A DNA stretch of 64,000 nt from Shewanella sp. KT0246 (lineage in GTDB: Bacteria; Pseudomonadota; Gammaproteobacteria; Enterobacterales; Shewanellaceae): NCBI RefSeq assembly GCF_019654955.1, contig NZ_BPEV01000022.1, forward strand, positions 1 through 64,000. Direction: 5' to 3'. The translations under genes and the position numbers were made by a program. Below the pieces are notes generated by a model. That model saw only the letters and a program-made list of their open reading frames with translations, was not told the DNA's origin and did no database searches. This document shows, piece after piece, positions 9,265 to 17,484 of the stretch (position 1 is the stretch's first letter; the number at the start of each line of letters is the position of its first letter).

Positions 9265-9433
9265 CCGTAGCCAAGGAGCTAACCCTTCTGTTTTATATTG
9301 GCCGTGTTCAATACGTTCACTGCGATAAGTACCACAAGTTTGTAACCTTTCTCACAAAATCTTTCGCTGCAATACCACCGGACATGCTTGAACCCACGAC
9401 GATCACATCAAAATCCATATTATGCGCTTTCAT
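9265..9433 (-). pseudogene. GMC-family FAD oxidoreductase remnant (N-terminus only)
   Basis: From ATG 9433 the minus strand encodes 'MDFDVIVVGSSMSGGIAAKD', the FAD-binding GxGxxG-type start of a GMC oxidoreductase (with Ser in place of one Gly). After a 1-bp deletion the next frame gives 'CEKGYKLVVL', and after another shift 'RSERIEHGQYKTEGLAPWL', which is the family's usual continuation. Only about 55 of the roughly 550 residues remain. It lies just downstream of the broken gluconate dehydrogenase subunit 3 gene, its normal operon partner. Confidence 0.75.
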
Positions 9434-9462
9434 GCTTATTCATTTGAATTAACCTTAAACTG

Positions 9463-10011
9463 TTAAAGCCAAACTCGGCCAACCTCGGAGAGTTTAATCT
9501 CCTGATATGGCCCTAGGATGGAGTCAAATTTTAGAGCTTGGGTAGCACCGATTTTTGAAATGTAATAACCAATCACAATCAGTTGTTTAAGCTTGCGATA
9601 GAATGTATTTTGCTCAGAACCTTGGTACCTGTAACAATCAAGTATCTCTATTGACTTAGCTTGTTTATTGGATGACAGTTCTAAAAAGCTTGGATTAGCA
9701 TTAAGTTAATTATCTAACTGGTCAACAAACTTAATTCGTTCATCAGGGGTCATAAAATGATGAACATAATAGTCAGCATACAAGTGCGCATCGGCTTCGC
9801 TGGCGCTGGGTGTATCTGTATGAGTAATAATGATATCGCTTATTAACTTAATACATTCCAATTGTTTTTCAGTAAAGCCTGTCTTTATTGTTTCACTCTC
9901 AAACGCAGATGTAACCGCGAGCACCATGCTATTAATTAAGGTAATAGTACAACCTAAAACAACGGAAAGGTTGATTAACAATTGGCGTCTATTTATACCA
10001 GTAACATCCAT
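9463..10011 (-). pseudogene. gluconate 2-dehydrogenase subunit 3 family gene with one nonsense codon
   Basis: From ATG 10011 the frame has a Tat-like start (NRRQLLINLSVVLG) and the subunit 3 segment 'FTEKQLECIKLISDIIITHTDTPSASEADAH'. It meets TAA at 9706-9708 after 101 residues. The same frame then continues without any shift as 'LNANPSFLELSSNKQAKS', 'FYRKLKQLIVIGYY', 'SKIGATQALKFD' to the TAA at 9463-9465. The whole, 182 codons counting the nonsense codon, is the normal family length. These proteins are exported partners of GMC dehydrogenases that oxidise sugars or polyols. A single premature stop has inactivated it. Confidence 0.8.
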
Positions 10012-10139
10012 GAAATACAGATAAGAATTTAGAAACCGTTATCAGCTATCTAACAGCAACTCTTAAAACCTAGTGAAATAATAATGTTTTAATACAATAA
10101 CGGTAACATTGTCTATTGCCTTCAATATAACAACTGTTT

Positions 10140-10910
10140 TTATTCTGCAATTAACTTGGTAATTTGACTGGTTGTTTTAAAAAGAGATTCAAGCAGGTCT
10201 TGATTCCCATTACTCCCTTTGTCTTGTACCTTAAAAGTTGACACACTCAAAGCAGCAATCACTTTTGCATTCGGTTGGCCTATGAGTACTGAATAATCTT
10301 TTACCCCAGTCAGTAAGCTATTAGACTGCACAATGAATCCAGATTGTAGAATAGCCTCTAAGTCTGTGGTTAATTGACTTCGTTCAGACGGCCCAAACTG
10401 ACAATAAGTCGGATCATGCTCCATTAACATCGTCTGTACCTCTGCATTACTATTGGCTAATAGTAATTTTCCCGCAGTTGATTGACTAAGCCGAAATATT
10501 GCGCCTTCTGAAATACTAAGGTGAACTTGGCTAGTGCTTCTGGCATTCACAACGACCATTGCTTGGCTTTGATATAACATACTCAAGTAGCATGATTGGC
10601 CAATATGAACCGCTAAGTCTTCCATAAAAGGTAACGCTGATTGCCTGACGCGATCGATAGGCGAAATATTGCGAGATAAATGAAACAACTTCAATGATAA
10701 GCTGTATCGACCAGAGTTTATGTCCCGCTGTAAATAGCCTCGTTTTTCAAGTCCAACTAACACCCTATATATTTCATTTGGGCTACGTTTTACACCTCTG
10801 GCAATTTCGGTTTGTGTACACGCGATTCTGATATTAACCAAATATTCCAAAATATCTAATCCCTTATCTAACGCGGGAACAGCGTACTTATCCTTTAATA
10901 CATCATTCAT
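10140..10910 (-). CDS. IclR-family transcriptional regulator
   Basis: A 256-residue protein. The N-terminal winged helix (about 12-75) has 'ALDKGLDILEYLVNIRIACTQTEIA' and 'SPNEIYRVLVGLEKRGYL'; the C-terminal IclR effector domain (about 85-255) has 'CYLSMLYQSQAMVVVNA' and 'LSQSTAGKLLLAN'. IclR proteins sense small carbon compounds. It is transcribed away from the dioxygenase/propeller genes across a 213-bp shared region, so it is the likely local regulator of that pair. The ligand is unknown. Confidence 0.88.
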   Translation of the reverse strand: MNDVLKDKYAVPALDKGLDILEYLVNIRIACTQTEIARGVKRSPNEIYRVLVGLEKRGYLQRDINSGRYSLSLKLFHLSRNISPIDRVRQSALPFMEDLAVHIGQSCYLSMLYQSQAMVVVNARSTSQVHLSISEGAIFRLSQSTAGKLLLANSNAEVQTMLMEHDPTYCQFGPSERSQLTTDLEAILQSGFIVQSNSLLTGVKDYSVLIGQPNAKVIAALSVSTFKVQDKGSNGNQDLLESLFKTTSQITKLIAE

Positions 10911-11080
10911 AACATCCCTTCTGCTTTAATCGATTCTTATATAAATTTAAAAATAAATTTATCTGTACATTTACAAATTTCAATTAACTATCAGCCACTT
11001 AAATATATTTAATTGATTCATATTTGAATGTAACGTTTTTATATAAATATAGGTTGAAATTATGAAGCCTTCGAGCGATT

Positions 11081-11092
11081 ATTGTCAACAAT
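11081..11092. promoter_or_regulatory. variant ATTGTTAACAAT palindrome before phyH-like gene
   Basis: ATTGTCAACAAT differs at one position from the 12-bp palindrome found repeatedly in the agar locus. It lies 31 bp upstream of the dioxygenase start codon, a position suited to an operator, and suggests the oxidative cassette may share the agar regulon. Confidence 0.5.
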
Positions 11093-11123
11093 AAACAAAG
11101 ATTAATCATTAAGGATAGCATCA

Positions 11124-11894
11124 ATGACTCGTTCATCACTTACGGAAGAGCAAATAGCTGAATTTGAACAAAAAGGTTTTCTTATCATAAAAAGTTATTA
11201 CAACACCGAGGAAGTCACGCGATTACAACAGACTACATTTAATGATGAATCGCTTTATGACCGAGCATGGGATAAGAAAGATGCTCAAGGTGCGGTAAGT
11301 AAAGTTTGCCTTTGGCAACAAACCAGTGATGACTTTTACAGTATGTTTTCCCGCGGAAGACGCTTAGTTGATGTATGCGAGACCTTAATAGGTGAAGAGG
11401 TTTACCACACCAGTACAAAAATCATGATGAAAGAGCCTTTTGTGGGTGGCGCTTGGGAGTGGCATCAAGATTTTGGATATTGGCATCGTGATAATTATAT
11501 GCTTTATCCTAAATGCATTAGCTGCATGATAGCCATCAACCAAGCCACGCAAGAAAATGGTTGTTTACAAGTTTTGGAAGGTTCACATCACCTAGGCCGT
11601 TTAGATCACAACAAAACTGGCGATCAAAAAGGCGCAGCCATCGAGTTTGTTGAACAAGCAATGCAATACCACTCGCTTGTTAATGTTGAGTTAGCCCCTG
11701 GCGATGTGTTGTTTTTCCACTGTAACTTACTGCACAAATCTAATCAGAACCGTTCTTCTGCGCCGCGATGGTCAATGATCAGCGCCTATAACGCTGTCAG
11801 CAATCAGCCGTTTAAAGAAAATGAAGCCGTTTATTACCCGCTAACTCCTGTTGATGATGATGCCATTTTGAACTGGCAACAAAGCAGTCTGTAA
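11124..11894 (+). CDS. phytanoyl-CoA dioxygenase (PhyH) family Fe(II)/2-oxoglutarate oxygenase
   Basis: A 256-residue double-stranded beta-helix oxygenase. The iron ligands are visible: His114 and Asp116 in 'WHQDFGYWH' and the distal His204 in 'NLLHKSNQNRS', with Arg210 placed to bind 2-oxoglutarate. 'CISCMIAINQATQENGCLQVL' and 'APGDVLFFH' are typical of PhyH members. No signal peptide, so cytoplasmic. It is probably co-transcribed with the beta-propeller gene 75 bp downstream. Family members hydroxylate or demethylate varied small molecules; given the agar context a methylated or deoxy sugar is a possible substrate, which is inference only. Confidence 0.85.
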   Translation: MTRSSLTEEQIAEFEQKGFLIIKSYYNTEEVTRLQQTTFNDESLYDRAWDKKDAQGAVSKVCLWQQTSDDFYSMFSRGRRLVDVCETLIGEEVYHTSTKIMMKEPFVGGAWEWHQDFGYWHRDNYMLYPKCISCMIAINQATQENGCLQVLEGSHHLGRLDHNKTGDQKGAAIEFVEQAMQYHSLVNVELAPGDVLFFHCNLLHKSNQNRSSAPRWSMISAYNAVSNQPFKENEAVYYPLTPVDDDAILNWQQSSL

Positions 11895-11969
11895 TATTCA
11901 CAAGTTTAATTAAACCTGAATCAGACTCAGTCATTAACGCTATTGTAAAACGTTCAAAAAGAGAAAGTT

Positions 11970-13124
11970 ATGGTGCACACGTTATCAAATAATAAACAAG
12001 ATTCTGAGCCGCTAAAGAGTCAACATCTAGAGGCTAAAGTGCTGGACACTGAGCATGCAATTCCAATTAATAAACAAGATCCCCATGGAAAAATCATCGG
12101 GGTCGGTGACTTTACTTATAAAGTCGATGCTCACTGGGGCAAGCTTGATCCCCAGCAATACCCAATCGAGAATTGTCATGGATTAGCGATAGATTCTCAG
12201 GGTCGTATCTTCATGGTGACAGACAATACCAGTAACAACATTCTGGTATACAGCCAACAAGGTGAGTTACTGGATGCATTTGGAAGTGGCTTTCCTGGTG
12301 GTCACGCAATAAGAATCGTTGAAGAAGAACAACAAGAATTTCTTTATGTGGTCGATTGTGGTTGGGTCCTGAACCGCCATTGGGACGGAAAATGTGTCGA
12401 CCAATGGGACAACCCTAATAATAAGGTCATTCCTCAAAGTGGCTTTATTGCCAAAATGACCTTAGATGGTGAATTAGTCTATACCATAGGTCACCCTCAA
12501 ACCTGCGGTGCATATACGCCAGAGCAAGCGTTTCGACCAACCGATATCGCTATTAGTCCAAACGGTGACCTGTACGTTACCGACGGCTATGGCAGTGATT
12601 ATGTGCTGCATTACGATAAACAAGGTCGATACCTCAATCATTGGGGGGGACATGACAATAACAACCCCAATGATAATCTGCACAATACCCATGGAATTGA
12701 AGTCGATTTACGTGACAATGAACATCCAACAATAATGGTCAGTTCTCGCTTCGAACAATGTTTAAAAGTGTTTTCACTTGATGGAAAATTTCTCCATAAA
12801 ATTGATGCAAATGGCGCTTATATTGGTGGACCCGTATTTAAAGACGATATCTTTTATGCGCCAGTGTGTTGGTCTCATATCAATAATCATAATGCCGATA
12901 ATACTGGCTTTATCAGTATTTTTGATGTTAATAACACCCTAATCGCTAATCTAGGCGGAACAGAGCCTATCTATAAAGATAATGATTTACAGCCAATGCA
13001 AAGCACTGAAGATGTGTTTAATCACGTACATTGTATCTGTGTTGATCAAGACGATAATTTATATGTCGGTCAATGGAACGCTTCACAAAGTTACCCATTA
13101 AAATTGATCAAACAGTCAACATAA
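11970..13124 (+). CDS. NHL-type six-bladed beta-propeller protein
   Basis: A 384-residue soluble protein made of NHL-like blades; repeated units such as 'HGLAIDSQGRIFMVTDNTSNNILVYSQQGELL', 'PTDIAISPNGDLYVTDGYGSDYVLHYDKQG' and 'HCICVDQDDNLYVGQWN' each give one blade. Similar propellers include peptidylamidoglycolate lyase-like and gluconolactonase-like enzymes that use a central metal; here candidate His residues open the blades (NCHGLAID, NTHGIEVD, HVHCICVD). No signal peptide. The pairing with the PhyH-like oxygenase suggests it acts on that enzyme's product, for example as a lyase or lactonase. This is inferred. Confidence 0.75.
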   Translation: MVHTLSNNKQDSEPLKSQHLEAKVLDTEHAIPINKQDPHGKIIGVGDFTYKVDAHWGKLDPQQYPIENCHGLAIDSQGRIFMVTDNTSNNILVYSQQGELLDAFGSGFPGGHAIRIVEEEQQEFLYVVDCGWVLNRHWDGKCVDQWDNPNNKVIPQSGFIAKMTLDGELVYTIGHPQTCGAYTPEQAFRPTDIAISPNGDLYVTDGYGSDYVLHYDKQGRYLNHWGGHDNNNPNDNLHNTHGIEVDLRDNEHPTIMVSSRFEQCLKVFSLDGKFLHKIDANGAYIGGPVFKDDIFYAPVCWSHINNHNADNTGFISIFDVNNTLIANLGGTEPIYKDNDLQPMQSTEDVFNHVHCICVDQDDNLYVGQWNASQSYPLKLIKQST

Positions 13125-13138
13125 AATTCTCTATAAAC

Positions 13139-13159
13139 AAGCGGCTTTCATGGCCGCTT
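13139..13159 (+). terminator. hairpin after propeller gene
   Basis: A 7-bp GC-rich stem (AAGCGGC/GCCGCTT) lies 14 bp after the stop codon. The T-run is weak, so this may be a partial terminator before the AraC gene. Confidence 0.45.
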
Positions 13160-13305
13160 CGATGTGTTATTGATTCTATTATGACAGCTTAGTTTGATGC
13201 TAGTTGGATGCTCGTTTGGACTCTTGTTTTGGTGCACATTTAAGAATTGGACAAAGTTTCAATGACAAGATTTAGCGGTCAAAATGTACAAACACAAGTT
13301 AAAAA

Positions 13306-13375
13306 GGACGATTTGAGATGGGCAATTTGAAATAGGCTATTTGAAACGAGACATTTGAAACAAGCGGCTTAAAAT
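13306..13375 (+). repeat. 14-bp tandem repeat upstream of araC-type gene
   Basis: About five head-to-tail 14-bp units start at 13306, 13320, 13334, 13348 and 13362, with a consensus near RGRCNATTTGAAAY; the last is degenerate. They end 12 bp before the AraC-family start codon, covering the place where a promoter or ribosome-binding region would be expected. Confidence 0.8.
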
Positions 13376-13387
13376 GAACGAAAGAAA

Positions 13388-14251
13388 ATGGATAAAGGCA
13401 TGAAGAAACCATCAAGTTACTGCGAGCCCTTTTCAATAAAGGACGACTATGAATTTGAGATCCATTATGTGAGTCACTTACAACATGATAGTTATTCCTG
13501 CTTTTTACACTTTCACCAAGTACACGAATTTATATTCTTTGAGCAAATAGAAGGGAAATACTTTTATCATCAAGGAGAGTCATTACTTGCAGATTTTGAC
13601 GCCGTCTTTACACCCGCGATGGAAAGCCACGAATTCAGTTTAAACCCGCGTCCAAAGTCATGGTATATCGTGCAATTTATCCCAGAGCGACTTAATCACC
13701 CTGCCCTGATTGAATTCAGTCAAATATTACAATCGGGGTTACACCTTACATTCTCAGCGGAGATTAAAAACAAAATTCATTTGCTTCTATCATGGCTATT
13801 GAGTGAGTTTAGCCAAAACCCCAAAAGTAAAACCTGTCATCAACTGTTTAATAGTCTAGTGACTATGGTATGTGAATACGGTCAAACCAACTTACATCAT
13901 CAACAATCACCATTGAATATTTCAAACAGCTATCGAAAACTCACCCCTGTGATGGATCAATTAAAAGTGAATAACAGCCACCAATTATCGTTGGAGCAAG
14001 CCGCTGAAATGTGCCATTTATCTCCGTCTTATTTTTCGAGGCTATTTAAAAAACATTTCAGAGTGACGTTTTCTGATTACCTAATCCAGCATAAGCTTTA
14101 TAACGCAGCAAGATTATTAGGCCAAAGTACAACTTCGGTTACTGAAATTTCATATGAATTAGGTTTTACCAGCTCGTCATACTTTATCAAACAGTTTAAA
14201 CAGCACTTTAATGTCACCCCACACCAATATCGGCAACAATTAAAGAGCTAA
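13388..14251 (+). CDS. AraC-family transcriptional regulator
   Basis: A 287-residue regulator. An N-terminal cupin-like sensing domain (about 15-150, 'HFHQVHEFIFFEQIEGKYF') is followed by two helix-turn-helix motifs (about 190-287): 'SLEQAAEMCHLSPSYFSRLFKK' and 'SVTEISYELGFTSSSYFIKQFKQ', ending 'TPHQYRQQ'. It converges on the ferredoxin reductase gene 19 bp away and is therefore a likely regulator of the P450 cassette. The start could also be the ATG 12 bp further in, which has an AAAGG site before it. Confidence 0.88.
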   Translation: MDKGMKKPSSYCEPFSIKDDYEFEIHYVSHLQHDSYSCFLHFHQVHEFIFFEQIEGKYFYHQGESLLADFDAVFTPAMESHEFSLNPRPKSWYIVQFIPERLNHPALIEFSQILQSGLHLTFSAEIKNKIHLLLSWLLSEFSQNPKSKTCHQLFNSLVTMVCEYGQTNLHHQQSPLNISNSYRKLTPVMDQLKVNNSHQLSLEQAAEMCHLSPSYFSRLFKKHFRVTFSDYLIQHKLYNAARLLGQSTTSVTEISYELGFTSSSYFIKQFKQHFNVTPHQYRQQLKS

Positions 14252-14270
14252 TTTAATCGTTAGCTAGCAA

Positions 14271-15653
14271 TTAACTATTAAAAAGAGTCTCTTTTGACAG
14301 AGGGGTCGACTGCTCGCTCAGAATTGTTTTATTCACCGTTAACCCTAACTTAATTGCCTGTGTCCCTAATACGTAAGCTTTTGCATGATTAACCGCTTCA
14401 ACGCATAGCAAGGTGTTACCGCTAAAATACCAAACAGAAAATTGCTCAGATGATTCCTGTCGAACAAGATATTGATCATAGCCTTCTGATAAGCCGACAA
14501 TTTGTAATTTATACTCATATTGATCTGACCAAAACCAAGGAACGGATAATGATTTAAGTTCCCTAGAATTTAAATTAGTACCAGAATTAGCAACTGATTC
14601 AGCTTCAGTATTAGCTTCTAATTTAATATTTGCTTTAGCATTAGCTACAATAAACTGCGCTGCAATTTTTGCCTGTTCAACCGCATTTTGTATCGACTCG
14701 AGTCTTATCCAGCGTTGATATCGTTGACTATAGTGCTGACTACAATCACCAATCGCAAAAATATCCGCAGATGATGTTTGGCATACCTCATTAACGTTAA
14801 TGCCCTGTTCTACTGTTAGATTGGCCGCTTTTGCAATCTCGGTATTAAGCCTCACACCTACGCCAACTAAAATAAAATCCGCAGGATATTGGCTACCATC
14901 ACTGCAAACAACGGTATGGCGTTGATTCTGGTTTTGACCTTCTGCTAACGGTTGATTTTGATGTACCACTTCAACCACATCTTTACCCATGGTTAACTCA
15001 ACACCTTTGATTAAATGAAGTTGCGTTAAAAAATCAGACATAGCGACAGATGTGACTCGAGAGAGTATTCGAGGTTGTTTTTCAATCACGGTGACATTAG
15101 CACCTAGAGACATAAATGATGCCGCGCATTCTAGTCCGATATAACCGCCACCAATAATCACTACTCGCTTATGTTTACTTTGGTTAAGCGCTGCTTTAAT
15201 CGCTATGGCATCGGCAAAAGTTCGCATTGAAAAATACTGACGCTTACCTTCAACGTCTACCGTTTCACGCAGTCCAGCAATGGGTGGAATAAAAGCTTGG
15301 CAACCGGTCGCGATAACTAACTTATCAAAACCAAGACATGTTCCGTTAGCTAACGTCACCACACGAGTTTGTTTATCAATTACTGCTACGGTTTGGCCTA
15401 ACATCAAGTTAATATCATTATCAGCATATGCTTTCAGTGGTTTTAATGGGCTTGAGATAACCTCGACTGATTGGATTGTTTTTTTCGATAGAGGCGGCCT
15501 GTGATAAGGCAACTCGGTATCGCGATCTATCAGGGTAATGTTTCCCTGCCACCCTTGCTGACGTAAGTTAAACGCTAGGTTTACCCCCCCATGACTGGCA
15601 CCTATGATCACCACCGTTGGTGTTTTTGAATGGTTAGTATGTTCTTGAATCAT
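14271..15653 (-). CDS. FAD-dependent ferredoxin reductase for the P450 system
   Basis: A 460-residue pyridine-nucleotide-disulfide-type reductase resembling putidaredoxin reductase. It has the FAD-binding 'VVIIGASHGGVNLAFNL' (about 14-30), the NAD-binding 'VVIIGGGYIGLECAASF' (about 160-176) and the second FAD segment 'DIFAIGDCSQHYSQRY' (about 295). A low-complexity Ala/Asn/Glu-rich insertion at about residues 339-368 precedes the C-terminal domain ('VPWFWSDQYEYKLQIVG') and is not typical. It would pass electrons from NAD(P)H to the ferredoxin 35 bp upstream. The order is P450, ferredoxin, reductase, all on the minus strand. Confidence 0.88.
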   Translation of the reverse strand: MIQEHTNHSKTPTVVIIGASHGGVNLAFNLRQQGWQGNITLIDRDTELPYHRPPLSKKTIQSVEVISSPLKPLKAYADNDINLMLGQTVAVIDKQTRVVTLANGTCLGFDKLVIATGCQAFIPPIAGLRETVDVEGKRQYFSMRTFADAIAIKAALNQSKHKRVVIIGGGYIGLECAASFMSLGANVTVIEKQPRILSRVTSVAMSDFLTQLHLIKGVELTMGKDVVEVVHQNQPLAEGQNQNQRHTVVCSDGSQYPADFILVGVGVRLNTEIAKAANLTVEQGINVNEVCQTSSADIFAIGDCSQHYSQRYQRWIRLESIQNAVEQAKIAAQFIVANAKANIKLEANTEAESVANSGTNLNSRELKSLSVPWFWSDQYEYKLQIVGLSEGYDQYLVRQESSEQFSVWYFSGNTLLCVEAVNHAKAYVLGTQAIKLGLTVNKTILSEQSTPLSKETLFNS

Positions 15654-15688
15654 AGTTTAATCTGCCTCCAGCAAGGGCTAACGAGTTT

Positions 15689-15997
15689 TTAATTAGCAAC
15701 AACAAATGTCATTCCATCAATTGAGTCTGATACCGCTATTTGACAGCATAAACGGCTGTATTCAGTCACCTTGTCATCGAGTTCTAACATGTCAGTTTCA
15801 ACTTCTTCTGCAGCTGCTAATTTGTGTGCATCTTCAGCGGTCACATATACATGGCAGGTGGCGCACGAACATACCCCGCCGCAATCACCATCAATACCAG
15901 TAATGCCATTTGCTGTAGCAAGTTCCATTAACGAACCACTATCCCCCTCAACTTCAATGGACTCACCTTGTTGAGTAATAAAAATAACTTTAGTCAT
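15689..15997 (-). CDS. putidaredoxin-type 2Fe-2S ferredoxin
   Basis: A 102-residue adrenodoxin/putidaredoxin-type ferredoxin. The cluster ligands Cys39, Cys45 and Cys48 lie in 'CGGVCSCATC' and the fourth, Cys85, in 'SRLCCQI'. The length and spacing match P450 electron-donor ferredoxins. It sits between the P450 and reductase genes and would carry electrons one at a time to the P450. Confidence 0.92.
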   Translation of the reverse strand: MTKVIFITQQGESIEVEGDSGSLMELATANGITGIDGDCGGVCSCATCHVYVTAEDAHKLAAAEEVETDMLELDDKVTEYSRLCCQIAVSDSIDGMTFVVAN

Positions 15998-16061
15998 GAC
16001 TATTCCTTAATTCGTTTGATTGAGTATTTCGCTTGATTGAGTAATTGCTTAATTGAAATAA

Positions 16062-17261
16062 TTAACAGCTAGATGACTTGGCCACGAAACGGACATGCAG
16101 TTGATTAAAACCCACTTTTCTTGAGGTGGTGCCTAACTGCTCTATTTTTTCATCTGCTTGAATGGGGTGAATTTCAGCCACTCTATTGGCAAGTGAAGTA
16201 ACCAAAAGGCGTAAAATCTGGCGGGCGTGAGTTGCCCCTAAACAATTATGATGACCGAATCCAAAACTCACATGGGGGTTCACTTTACGATCAAAGTCGA
16301 CGGTATTAGGCTGGTTAAAAACCTTGTCATCGCGATTAGCCGATGCCCAACATAATGAAATACGGCTATCCTTTTTGATTGCATGTTCGCAAACAGAAGT
16401 ATTTTCAGTGGCAACACGGCCCATCTGAGTTAACGGGGAGAAATATCGAATGAGCTCTTCAACTGCTCTATTTACAATCTCTGGTTCGTTAGCGATTCTC
16501 GTCAAATCACTGATGTTTTCACTAAAATAAGCAAGGGTATTAGTAATTGCATTAATCACGGTATCTCTGCCGCCAGCAAAGGTTAGGATCATCACGCCCT
16601 TCACTTCTTCTTTAGTGAGCTTTTTACCATTAGCTTGTGCATTTAATAGCACTGAGTACAAATCATCACTTGGATACTGCATGGCTTTATCAATTTGAGT
16701 ATCAATATAGTCATATAAGATATTGGCTTTACTCGCATCAAGGTCGCTTTCTTCACTACGAAATACGTGAGTGCCCCAATCTATCCATGTTTGCGCTTCG
16801 TCAGCCTTAGTATTTAACAATAGAGTCAGTGCTTTTGATTGCAGCGTTAGCGCAAATTCAGCAACAAGCTCTATTGTGTCAACCGACAAAGCATAATCAA
16901 TTGTGTCATCAATGATCTGTTGCAGCTGCTTTTGGTATTGCGCTTCCAATGGTCTTTTAAACCAAGGATTAAGTAACTCTCTGAAGCCTTTATGTTCAGG
17001 TTGGTCAACTTCAAAAGGGATTTGACGAGTCTCTCGAATCGCGACTTCTGAAGGAATGACAATACGTCCAGGTTTTGCGCCTGATTGAAAAACAACACTA
17101 TTATGCGCAGCTTTACGGACATCTTTTAATCCTAAAACCATAGTAACGGGATCGTTTTGATCGTCCATATAACCCAAGCCTGTCGTGTCGCGCAGCTTGG
17201 CAAATGCATCATCAAACTGGCTTATCCCACTTACTCGAACAGGTGACGTTTTTTCAATCAT
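16062..17261 (-). CDS. cytochrome P450 monooxygenase
   Basis: A 399-residue soluble bacterial class I P450. The haem-thiolate Cys340 sits in 'FGFGHHNCLGATHAR', the oxygen-activating I-helix reads 'AGGRDT' (229-234), and the ExxR pair lies in 'EELIRYFSP' (about 270). It is first in an operon with its ferredoxin and reductase. P450 systems of this make-up, next to agar or porphyran genes in marine bacteria, oxidatively remove the methyl of 6-O-methyl-D-galactose, giving galactose and formaldehyde. The neighbourhood (GH50, GH86, galK/galT) makes that the best guess; the substrate is not proven by the sequence. Confidence 0.88.
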   Translation of the reverse strand: MIEKTSPVRVSGISQFDDAFAKLRDTTGLGYMDDQNDPVTMVLGLKDVRKAAHNSVVFQSGAKPGRIVIPSEVAIRETRQIPFEVDQPEHKGFRELLNPWFKRPLEAQYQKQLQQIIDDTIDYALSVDTIELVAEFALTLQSKALTLLLNTKADEAQTWIDWGTHVFRSEESDLDASKANILYDYIDTQIDKAMQYPSDDLYSVLLNAQANGKKLTKEEVKGVMILTFAGGRDTVINAITNTLAYFSENISDLTRIANEPEIVNRAVEELIRYFSPLTQMGRVATENTSVCEHAIKKDSRISLCWASANRDDKVFNQPNTVDFDRKVNPHVSFGFGHHNCLGATHARQILRLLVTSLANRVAEIHPIQADEKIEQLGTTSRKVGFNQLHVRFVAKSSSC

Positions 17262-17403
17262 GGCGAATCCTTAAAAGTAATATCTACGTCATATCCTAGC
17301 GGCCAATTTGAATGCAAAATACACAGATAAAGGTTAAAAATATCACTTTGATGTCATTTTTATGATTTCAGTTATTGATGCATCCTGCTGGTGGTATTTA
17401 TAT

Positions 17404-17430
17404 AAAAAAGTGCTAACACAATGTGTTAGC
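17404..17430 (-). terminator. terminator of first GH50 gene
   Basis: The perfect stem GCTAACACA/TGTGTTAGC is followed on the minus strand by AC and a T6 run. It lies 55 bp after the GH50 stop codon. Confidence 0.8.
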
Positions 17431-17484
17431 TCTTCAGTTTTTGCTGATTACAATTTTAGTGATGCTATGACTACTAGCAGCTTG

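Noticed and set aside
9129..9452. Plus-strand ORF of 107 residues
   Set aside because: It is antisense to the GMC oxidoreductase remnant; the minus-strand frames carry the recognisable FAD-binding sequence.
12508..12735. Plus-strand ORF inside the beta-propeller gene
   Set aside because: Shadow frame of a gene with clear NHL blades; Met/Thr/Ile-rich composition with no domain.
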